From NCBI GenBank assembly GCA_012031955.1, contig JAAURZ010000002.1, forward strand, positions 1-17,549: a DNA stretch of 17,549 nt, given 5' to 3'. The DNA is from Bacteroidia bacterium (GTDB lineage Bacteria; Bacteroidota; Bacteroidia; Cytophagales; Cyclobacteriaceae). The position numbers and the translations under genes are program-made. Shown here piece by piece: positions 8,567 to 16,549 of the stretch (its first letter is position 1; every line of letters starts with the position of its first letter). The notes below the pieces were generated by a model, which was not told where the DNA came from, did no database searches, and was given only the letters and a program-made list of their open reading frames with translations.

Positions 8567-9895
8567 ATGAGCAAGCAATTCAATCGCAAGTTGATCACCA
8601 TACCGGTTGCTTTGATCGCCGTTCTTTTGCTTTGCAACATCGTTTTCACATACACGAACAACCAGGTAATAGAAGAAAACCGACGAATCGAACAGCAATC
8701 GGAGCTGGTCAAACAAACGCTTTCGCAATTTGCAATCGTTATCATCCACAACCTTGACCTCGGACTTCGCGGCTATGCACTTTTTGGAAAGGACAAATAC
8801 CTTTTTCCGATGCGCTTCGCACTGGAAGACAAAGACTCGCTGATGGACATTGTTGAGGCGCAACTCGTAGAGCAAGAATACCCGTTGCCGGAATTCCGCG
8901 CCCTGAGGGATTCGATCAACGCCTATGCGGCTTTCACCACGATGCTGTTGCAACTCTACAGGAACGGAGAGCTCGACAAGTTCTTTGCCCTTTCGGACAT
9001 GGACAAGGGCTATCACCTGTGGCTTCAATACGAGACACTTGCCCGAAAAGTCAATGCTTTTGAAGATGACAGGATTGAACGCGCGTACCTCAGGTACAAC
9101 GCCGCACTGCGTAACAACTATTTCGTTCAGCTCATACTCTTCCTCATCAGCGTGCCCACGCTCATTTTCACGGCTACCAATACCATTCGCAAATTTACCA
9201 TCGAGCGCAAACTGCAGGCTGCCGAAATGGAGAAGGCCGCCATACTGGCTGCGCAAAACGAACTGCTGGAGAAGACGGTGGCCGCGCGAACAGCCGAGAT
9301 CGAAAAACAACACAGGCTACTGCAAACGCAATACGAAGAGATCAACGCTCAAAATGAGGAAATCATTTCGCAGAATGAAGAGCTGAACCGCCACCGGGAA
9401 ATACTCGCGTTACAAAATCAAGAACTGCGCGAATCGAAACGACGGCAGTTAGAACTCCACCGGGACAACCTGATGGAAAAGTCGCGGTTGCTTGACCAGG
9501 TGACGGAAGAACTTGAGATACTCAGGAAGCGGTTCACTCCCGACCAGGAGCACATCCGGAAACTCAATCAGATCCTCAGCTTCAATATTCTCACTGACGA
9601 AGACTGGGAGCGTTTCAAACGCACGTTTCAGGAGGTTTATCCGGATTTTTTCGCGGGCTTGCGTTACCGGTTTCCTGCCATCACGGCATCCGAAACCAGA
9701 CTTGCCGCCCTTATCAAGATAAGTCTCTCGCTGAAGGAAGCCGCCAATATGCTGGGCATATCCGCCGACAGTGTGAAGAAGTCGAGATACAGGCTGAAGA
9801 AAAGACTGGGCTTGCAGGATGAACAGTCGCTTGAAGAATTTCTCAGCCGTTTTCCCGGTCCTGATGCAACCCACCCCGTGATAGCACAAGAATAA
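8567..9895 (+). CDS. Membrane one-component regulator: CHASE3-like sensor, coiled coil, C-terminal LuxR-like HTH
   Basis: The product has 442 residues from ATG 8567; the frame is open to 8285 but the first membrane helix follows 8567 directly. TM1 is at about 9-28. An extracytoplasmic helical region (29-184) has LDLGLRGYALFGKDKYLF, typical of CHASE3-like sensors. TM2 is at 185-204 and a long coiled coil at 212-325 (TYEEINAQNEE-type heptads: QNEEII, QNEELN, QNQELR). The C-terminal domain (about 345-420) carries FRYRFPAITASETRLAALI-like sequence and the helix pair SLKEAANMLGISADSVKKSR, the bacteroidetal LuxR-type HTH. No kinase or receiver is present. It would bind DNA while tethered to the inner membrane. 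It diverges from the PAS/H-box gene across the 12-bp repeat. Ligand and targets are unknown; nearby glycosidases are candidates by position only. Confidence 0.85.
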   Translation: MSKQFNRKLITIPVALIAVLLLCNIVFTYTNNQVIEENRRIEQQSELVKQTLSQFAIVIIHNLDLGLRGYALFGKDKYLFPMRFALEDKDSLMDIVEAQLVEQEYPLPEFRALRDSINAYAAFTTMLLQLYRNGELDKFFALSDMDKGYHLWLQYETLARKVNAFEDDRIERAYLRYNAALRNNYFVQLILFLISVPTLIFTATNTIRKFTIERKLQAAEMEKAAILAAQNELLEKTVAARTAEIEKQHRLLQTQYEEINAQNEEIISQNEELNRHREILALQNQELRESKRRQLELHRDNLMEKSRLLDQVTEELEILRKRFTPDQEHIRKLNQILSFNILTDEDWERFKRTFQEVYPDFFAGLRYRFPAITASETRLAALIKISLSLKEAANMLGISADSVKKSRYRLKKRLGLQDEQSLEEFLSRFPGPDATHPVIAQE

Positions 9896-10532
9896 TTGCG
9901 TTGTTTGACAGGGCTTCAAATTCGAGGCAACGCGCACAAGGCAGGCTCAACCCATCGCGTGCATGCAGCAACCGGTTCTGCACCTCAAAGGCTCCTTCAA
10001 TGGTGAAGATAAACACATCGCTTGCCTCGGCAAAATCCAATGTGTATTCCGCGCGCCCGGCAAACTGCCCTATGTGAACCGAACCAAGGTTTGCGTCGCA
10101 GTCAAGCCGATGCAATTCGTTGGGCCTTAGTTCAATGTCGGCGCACCTTGCGCCAGCCTGTTCATGGCCGACTGCCGGCACTTCCCAGAGCAGGTAGTTG
10201 ATCCATTCATTGCGAAAGAGGTTCGATACTGAAACCACATCACCCGCCAGCACGGGAACAAAATAAAGTTGCCCGGCTTCCACATCGGCCTGTTCTGTGC
10301 GAAGTTGAACCTGTGCGCGGCCGACAAGCGGGAGCACGAACAATGTTCCCGTGCAGGATACCGGGTGAGTGATTTCAGAGGATGGCCTCACCGCATTATC
10401 GCTGAAGGCGTACAGCCAATGCGTCAACCCCACAGCCGTGCCATCCTCAATTGTATGAAGCGTTTGGCCTGCCCTGGTGAGACGGAGATGTCGTGTATCG
10501 GCCAGGTGAATTTGAATCGGCTTTACGGCCAT
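9843..10532 (-). CDS. Pirin-like bicupin protein
   Basis: The product has 229 residues from ATG 10532 (MAVKPIQIHLADTRH), the start that best matches relatives; in-frame ATG 10553 would add seven residues. The first cupin-like half has TGTLFVLPLVGRAQV and EAGQLYFVPVLAGD. The second has the pirin-like C-terminal signature FIFTIEGAFEVQNRLLHARD and LEFEALSNNAIILVL. The usual pirin metal ligands (the HTFSF-type motif in the first cupin) are not seen, so any metal binding or quercetinase activity is doubtful. It is soluble and without a signal. It lies 28 bp after the dioxygenase stop and is probably co-transcribed. Its last 53 bp overlap the convergent end of the CHASE3-HTH gene, and its tail is about 10 residues longer than I would expect. 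Confidence 0.75.
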   Translation of the reverse strand: MAVKPIQIHLADTRHLRLTRAGQTLHTIEDGTAVGLTHWLYAFSDNAVRPSSEITHPVSCTGTLFVLPLVGRAQVQLRTEQADVEAGQLYFVPVLAGDVVSVSNLFRNEWINYLLWEVPAVGHEQAGARCADIELRPNELHRLDCDANLGSVHIGQFAGRAEYTLDFAEASDVFIFTIEGAFEVQNRLLHARDGLSLPCARCLEFEALSNNAIILVLSRGGLHQDRENG

Positions 10533-10560
10533 TGAATGTGATGCTGTCTGCATTCGCTGT

Positions 10561-11282
10561 TTATGCTTCAACCACAATGGTGTGTGTGAGCGAATAACCA
10601 TCTTCTACGCTTCCTGTAACTGTCGACATTTCGGTGGACACGCCGTCGCCGAACACATTGTCTGACGCGTTGTAGGTGTAGCCTGACAGGCCTTTGGTGT
10701 AACCATAAGCTGAGGCCGCATTCACGAGTGCTACCGCGCTGCCGGACCCTTCGGGAAATGCGATCTGGGCAATGAGAAGCGACGTACCGGACGCTTTATA
10801 TATGTGGACGTGAATGTGCGTAGACCTGCCCTGGTACCAGCCGGGAAAGATAGATCTGAAACCCACCTTGCCGTTGGCGTTGGTTACCTGCCTGCCTCGA
10901 AGGAAGTGTACGGAAGTAAAATCCTGCGACTGCATGGAGGTGCCGCCATACTCGGAGTAATAGCCGTCTTTGTCGCAGTGCCATATATCGACGATCGCGT
11001 TTTCAAGTGGATTGCAACTGTTGTTCTTATTTGGATGGTAATTTCGATGTCCAGCACAACACCTGTACGATCGGACCTGATGTCGGTTAGCACGAGCGAC
11101 GATGGGTCTTTGGTAGGAAAAGGTCCGGCGGTTTCGGTAACCGTAGTGGTACAAGTGCCGTCGGAAGTGTCTGTGTTCGTTGTTTGGTTTGATGTGGGGT
11201 CGTTGTCTTCCGAGCACGCGCCGAACACAGGTACGAGCATGGCGCCAAGGCCAAGCCGTTTGATAAATTCTTTTCTGTCCAT
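10561..11282 (-). CDS. Exported intradiol ring-cleavage dioxygenase (lipoprotein), one frameshift
   Basis: Corrected length is about 240 residues. The N-terminus MDRKEFIKRLGLGAMLVP is Tat-like (RK rather than RR) and ends in a lipobox FGA-C (Cys23), so the enzyme is predicted to be exported and lipid-anchored. The catalytic domain follows the protocatechuate 3,4-dioxygenase type: TETAGPFPTKDP, NAIVDIWHCDKDGYYSEYGG, FPGWYQGRSTHIHVHIY. The likely iron(III) ligands are Tyr108 or Tyr109, Tyr150, His156 and His158, all present. One break at 11027-11034: the coding strand has CAAATAAG where CAAAATAAG would give QNKNNSCNPL. Family members cleave catechols between the hydroxyls using O2. Substrate is unknown; the spacer after Cys23 is rich in Thr, Ser, Asp and Asn, as in surface lipoproteins. 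A pirin-like gene follows. Confidence 0.85.
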
Positions 11283-11505
11283 GTTTCGTTTTTGGGTTTT
11301 GCTCTTCCCGGATTCGCCCTGTTGGGCTCGTCAGGCGGGGTTCATACCACGATAAACGGTAATAAATTACACATCGTGACAGGGCTGCGATGAAGAGGCC
11401 GCTTTATGCGACCAACACCGATAAAAAAAAGAAGTGTGCCTGGTTTCCTCCCCTACACAACGGCGACAACGCATGCGCTACGGTACATGAATGCTGTTGT
11501 TTGTG

Positions 11506-13026
11506 CTACAACGATTGCAGTTTTCGAAAGTATCGTTTCTCGCTTTCGCACACGTGACATGCATAATCTTCCGGGAGGTTTTCAAAGGCTGTTCCCGGTG
11601 GTACACCCGCTTGCGGGTCGCCGGTCGCTTTGTCGTAGATCGTAAGGCAGTTGGAGCACTGATATACATCCGTTTCCACCTCAGGGCCTTTGTCGTGCCT
11701 TACTTCAAATTCCTGTTTCCTTTCCGGATTAAGTTGCCTGAAATAAAGTTTGCTCAGTTCGATGAGCAGCACCGGCAGCATTTCCTTCGTGACGCCTTTT
11801 GAGTAGGGGTAGTAAGTGACAGTGGAGGGATTGAAATCCCTCGCATATAAAATATTGAAACGCTCGTGGGTGGTGCCGGCGAGATTCTCCTGCTTTTCGA
11901 TCACCACGGTGGTGAAGTAAAACATGTCTCGTCGCGTCTTGATGGTGAACGTGAGGCCGTGCGTGCTGATATCCTGCTGATCAAGTTCTCGCACGAGGAA
12001 CCGCTTCAACTCAAGCGCTTCAGCATCTACCACCGGCAAGTGCCAGTTGAGCTCAAGTGATGAGTGCCTCTCGTTAATACCAAACTTGCCCATGAGTTTC
12101 TCCCAACGGAGCCGGTCGGCGGCACGGATGCCTTTGATGATGAATGCCTTCCAGGGAATAATGTTGATCTTGCTGATGCCTGTTTCCTGGCAGAGCCTGC
12201 ACGCGGCCGTAAGGAAGTCGATGTCGTACTGATTGTTGCGCCAGTAAAGTCCAAGCCAATAGCGGTTGTCGAGCATGCCGTTGAGTCCTTCGTAGTAAGG
12301 GAACGAGCTTACCTGGAATTTCAGCTTTTCGTTGATGGGTTTGTGGTTGATGCGTACATAGTTGTTTTTCAAAACCATGTGCAGCTCCTCCGCGGTGAAG
12401 GGGTGAAACTCGAGGATTACTTTCTCCAGTTCGCGCGACAGCCGGGCGATGTCCTGACCAAATACGAGGCGTGGCCAGCACTCTACTGTATTGCCCTTAC
12501 GGGAATCGCGAATGTAGAGATACCAGTAGTTTTCAGTTTTTGACGGAATGAAATTCAACTCGCCGGTAAACATGGGCACCAGGCTCTGAAGTGAGTCTAC
12601 AATGTTGATCTTCAGTTTCGGCTTGTAGTCAAAACTGTCGATCACCACGTTGTAAGTATCTTCTTTAACCCAGGAAGTAGTTTCCACGATGTTTACGGAC
12701 GCGTATGACGACACGATGTTCTGATACACGGACTGGTCGCCGCCAATTTCGTAGTCGACGGACATGGCGGCGAATGCATCCGCGAGCGCTTCGGTAGAAA
12801 CATTTCTGATGGGGAACAGAATATCCTGCCGCGAGCCGAACAGGATATACCGGTTGCCGAGGTTCCACGAGATGTCCATGATCTTCAGCAAATCGGCAGG
12901 TGAAAGAAACCCGCCTTTTACGAACAGGCGCACCAGGTCTTGCTTGGCTGCATCTTTCACGTAACTCACTCTCGTATGGCTTTGCGTGTGTTTCGACTTC
13001 TCCTCAAATGTACGAACTTGCGCCAT
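11506..13026 (-). CDS. Nitrite/sulfite-reductase-like protein with C-terminal rubredoxin domain
   Basis: The product has 506 residues, in an intact frame, starting 3 bp after the upstream fusion gene's stop. The body resembles the ferredoxin-like halves of sirohaem nitrite/sulfite reductases (AAKQDLVRLFVKGGFLSPAD, ILFGSRQDILFP, GISKINIIPWKAFIIKGI). It lacks the C-x5-C and C-x3-C pairs that bind the [4Fe-4S]/sirohaem centre: the only Cys in the body are ECW and ACRLC. The C-terminus is a rubredoxin: YQCSNC (C457, C460), PPGTAFENLPEDYAC, CHVC (C490, C493), with H rather than P after the third Cys. It probably carries electrons for, or partners with, the nitrate/nitrite reducing system rather than reducing nitrite itself. 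The body assignment is from general resemblance; the rubredoxin call is firm. Confidence 0.8.
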   Translation of the reverse strand: MAQVRTFEEKSKHTQSHTRVSYVKDAAKQDLVRLFVKGGFLSPADLLKIMDISWNLGNRYILFGSRQDILFPIRNVSTEALADAFAAMSVDYEIGGDQSVYQNIVSSYASVNIVETTSWVKEDTYNVVIDSFDYKPKLKINIVDSLQSLVPMFTGELNFIPSKTENYWYLYIRDSRKGNTVECWPRLVFGQDIARLSRELEKVILEFHPFTAEELHMVLKNNYVRINHKPINEKLKFQVSSFPYYEGLNGMLDNRYWLGLYWRNNQYDIDFLTAACRLCQETGISKINIIPWKAFIIKGIRAADRLRWEKLMGKFGINERHSSLELNWHLPVVDAEALELKRFLVRELDQQDISTHGLTFTIKTRRDMFYFTTVVIEKQENLAGTTHERFNILYARDFNPSTVTYYPYSKGVTKEMLPVLLIELSKLYFRQLNPERKQEFEVRHDKGPEVETDVYQCSNCLTIYDKATGDPQAGVPPGTAFENLPEDYACHVCESEKRYFRKLQSL

Positions 13027-13029
13027 ACG

Positions 13030-14425
13030 TCAGACTTTCACGAGCGACTGCTCGATAATTTGTTGGATCTCCGGTTTACAACTTCCGCACCCGAGTCCTG
13101 CACCGGAGGCGCGACCGATGTCGGCAAGCGAATGGCAACCACCCTGAATGAATTTGCGTATGTTGCCGTCGCCCACCTGGTTGCAGGAGCAGACCAACCT
13201 GCCCTCTACGGGATCGGCGGCTTTGCCAGCGCGCAACAACTGCATGCGTTTCTCCGAAAGCTCCATGCGCTCCTCGATAAGCGTCTTAAACTCTGCAAAT
13301 TCAGATTTATCGCCGATCAGTATCGCCCCGACAAGGCGATCGTTCTTTATGATGCATTTCTTGTAGTAGCGCCTGGCTTTGTCGATAAACAATATCTCTT
13401 CAAAGTCCGGATCGTCTTTGGGTATTTCCGACAGGCCGATGGAGCAAAGGTCCAGTCCGGAAAGTTTGAGGATGTTCATGGGCACTGAACCCTCATAAAC
13501 ACTTTGTCTATCGCCATGAAGAAACCTTGCCAATATGTCGGCCTGCTTCTCAGCCGCCGATGTGATACCCATGAGCGTGCCTTTGTGTTCGGCTATTTCG
13601 CCCATTGCAAAAATATCGGGGTCGCTCGTTTGCAGATAATCGTTGACCACGATACCGCGCGACACTTCGATGCCACTGTCGAACACATATTCGATGTTGG
13701 GTCGTGTGCCCACGGCGTACACGAGGGCGTCGACAAAAATTGTCTTGCCGCTCCTGAACTTCAGCGTCAATCCCTCACGTTCGGTCTCGCGCGCAACGCC
13801 ATGCACCTGGTCGTTGAGGTACACGGTGATGTCGCACTCTTCGATATAGTCGATAAGCAGTTGGCCGGCAAGCGGATCAATTTGTCGTTCCATCAGCCTG
13901 CCTCCCATCTGCACAATCGACACGTTTACATCGACCTCGCGCAGCGATACGGCGAGTTCAAGCCCAAGCAACCCGCCGCCTACTATCAGTACGTGACAGT
14001 CACTTTTCAGGTGCGACTTCAGCCGGTCGGCGTCAGCGCGCGTGCGCAGTGTAAAAACACAGGGCAGGTGCACAGGCGCCTGCTCGGGTACGTATGCCCT
14101 GCTGCCGGTTGCCAGTATGAGTTTGTCGTAAGCATGCTTTTGCCCGTGTATGTCGGTAATTGTTTTTCCCCACCGGTCTATCGATACAATTTCGTTTTCT
14201 GTTTCCAGCGTCACGTCCAGCGCCTCAAATTGTCCGGGCTGAAATTTTTGCAGCTTCGGCCAATTAATTGAGTCGTTCACATAGTCGGGCAACAGCACCC
14301 TGTTGTAAAATGAATCGCGCTCTTTGGAAATCACTACGATTTCATCTGCTTGATTGAGCGCGCGGTAACTGCAAATAAAGCGGTATGCAGCGGCGCCGCG
14401 CCGGCGATGAGGATGCGCTCTTTCG
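13030..14425 (-). other. FAD/NAD(P)-oxidoreductase plus BFD module of the nitrate reductase fusion
   Basis: This is the NirB-N-terminus-like half of the gene above, listed apart because a single missing G near 14393-14400 makes it look like a separate gene starting around 14334. The FAD-binding motif ILIAGA lies upstream of that point in the nitrate reductase frame. A separate protein would therefore lack its first beta-strand and glycine loop, which favours a true fusion. No suitable start codon with a complete Rossmann motif is seen between the modules. Confidence 0.7.
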
Positions 14426-16542
14426 GTTTCTGAAATCGACTTGCCTCCACGCGAGAGAACTTGAAGTCAGGTTCCTTCGACAATGGGTCGGTGAGCAGCG
14501 AAGTCATGTTGTTGGCGCGCGCCGCGTCGTCGCCCATCTGCCTGCCCCAGTGCATGGCGAGGAAGACCACGCCGCGTTTGATGTCTGTTGTGAGTTTCGC
14601 GTTCACGCGTACTTCTCCGTACTCACTTGTTACCACCACCACATCGTCGTCGCGAATTGAGCGGGCGTCGGCGTCGTCGGGATGAATTTCAAGATAAGGT
14701 CTGTCTATATGCTTGCGCAGGCGCGTCACCTTTCCTGTCTTTGTCATCGTGTGCCACTGGTCGCGTATGCGGCCCGTTGTGAGCACAAGCGGGTACGTGT
14801 CGTTGGGAGATGCCGAGAGGTTTTCCGGTGCCACCGGGAAGAAGCGTGCTTTGCGCGTGGGCGTAAAAAAGCTTCTGTCGGTGAAGAGGCGTGCGGTGCC
14901 GCCATGTAATTGGCTGGGCACCGGCCACTGCAACGACCCCGACGATCGCAGTCGTTCGTAGGTCACACCGGTAACGTCGATGTTCGTGCCGTCGGTAAGA
15001 CGTGTATGCTCGTTGTAGATTTGTTCGGGGTTAGTCAAATTCGAAACCATGAAAGCCCATCGCTTTGGCGAAGCGACAAAGAATTTCAGCGTCGGGCAGC
15101 GCTTCTCCGGGCGGCTCCACTACTTTGCCCAGGTGGGTGATGCGGCGTTCGGAGTTGGTCATGGTGCCTTCCTTTTCAAAGTGACCTGGTCCGCCGGCAG
15201 CACAGGTCGGCAAATGCAAGCGTGTCGGCGCGTCGCGATATGTCTTGCACCACCACGAACCTCGCCTTGCGCAGCGCCGCCTCCGCTCGTCGCGCATCGG
15301 GCCAGCTTACGGCCGGGTTTGTACACACGATCCACAATGCCTTCAAGTCGCCGCGCTCAAGCGCCTCTATCATCTGCGTGGCTGTGAGTCCCGGCTTCGA
15401 CGACACCGACGGCACTTGCCAAAACCGGGCTACTTCATCTCGGTGCGCGGGGTTGGAAATCTGCCGGTGCGCGGCCAGCATGGTAGAAAGACCACCCACT
15501 TCGCGCCCACCCATTGCGTTGGGTTGGCCGGTGAGCGAGAAAGGTCCGGACCCTGGTTTACCAATATGGCCGGTGATCAAATTCAAACTGATCAGTGCAA
15601 AGTTCTTGTTCACACCTACCACGCTTTGATTCAAACCCATCGCCCAGAGGGTAAGAAATCCCTTTGCATTGGCAACATAAGATGCAGCCAGTTGCAGCTC
15701 GTGCACCGGCACGTCGCACATGGCGGCAGCTTCTTCGACTGTTACCGCCAGCACGGCGTCTTTGTATTGATCAAAGTCTTCGGTGTGATTCCTAATGAAT
15801 TCAAAATCGACGTCGCCGTTTTCTATTAATATTCGCGCGATTGCATTGTAGGCATAGCAATCGGTGCCCGGCCGAATCTGCAGGTGAAGGTCTGCCAATG
15901 CGCACGTCTGCGTTTTTCGCGGATCGACCACAACGATCTTCACGCCCGGATTTTCCATTTTGTGTTTCTCGATGCGGCGAAACAGTATGGGATGGCACCA
16001 CGCAGGGTTGGCACCGGCAATAAGAAAGCAGTCGGCCAGCTCAATGTCCTCGTAAGAGATCGGCACGGCGTCTTCGCCAAGCATGCGGGTGTATGCGACT
16101 ACGGCGCTGCTCATACACAGGCGTGAATTGGTGTCGATGTTGTTCGCTGACTAAATCCTTTTACCAGTTTGTTGGCCACGTAATATTCTTCCGTGAGGCA
16201 CTGGCCCGATACATAGAACCCGACGGCGTCGGGTCCGTGCTTTTGAATGATGGTTTTGAAAACTGCCGCCGCCCGCTTCATGGCATCATCCCACGTCACG
16301 CGCTCCAATGGGTGAAATCTGCTCCAGCGCATCTCTGGATAAAGCAGCCTGTCTGTATGATCCTGCATGGTATAGTGCAGGTTCATTCCTTTCGAGCAGA
16401 GCATGCCTTTGTTTACCGGGTGGTCGGGGTCGCCTTCCACTTGCAGGTTGTTGCGCCGATCCTTCTTCACTAAGATGCCACAACCTACGCCGCAGTAGGA
16501 GCATGTTGTTTTGTAGACTCGATCCGTTGCAGGTTGCGCCAT
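13030..16542 (-). CDS. Nitrate reductase (NasA-type Mo subunit) fused to FAD/NAD(P) reductase and BFD [2Fe-2S] domain; about five indels
   Basis: Corrected length is about 1171 residues. The Mo-bisMGD part (1-705) starts with a [4Fe-4S] motif C14-x2-C17-x3-C21-x27-C49. It carries DTNSRLCMSSAV (Mo-ligand Cys about 143), GANPAWCHPILF, GHIGKPGSGPFSLTGQPNAM, FEKEGTMTNSERRI and TTGRIRDQWHTMTKTGKV, all typical of assimilatory nitrate reductase. It runs directly into ERILIAGA(G)AAAYRF, an FAD Rossmann motif, then LLPDYV, LILATGSRAYVPE, an NAD(P) site VLIVGGGLLGLELA and the NirB-like tail. It ends in a BFD cluster, CSCNQVGDGNIRKFIQGG with GLGCGSC. Breaks: 16147-16156, 15197-15215 (probably two), 15032-15036 and 14393-14400. 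Motifs continue across each. It begins 7 bp after the barrel gene and ends 3 bp before the rubredoxin gene. It should reduce nitrate to nitrite with NAD(P)H. Confidence 0.85.
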
Positions 16543-16549
16543 GGTTACG

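Noticed and set aside
8516..9313. 265-codon minus-strand open frame opposite the CHASE3-HTH gene
   Set aside because: It is a shadow of the plus-strand coding region and has no recognisable motif; the plus frame shows TM helices, coiled coil and HTH.
11423..11430. A8 run (T8 on the minus strand) about 76 bp after the rubredoxin gene
   Set aside because: No stable GC stem directly precedes it on the minus strand, so a terminator is not supported.
13504..14271. 255-codon plus-strand open frame opposite the FAD module
   Set aside because: The minus frame carries Rossmann and BFD motifs; the plus frame is compositional shadow only.
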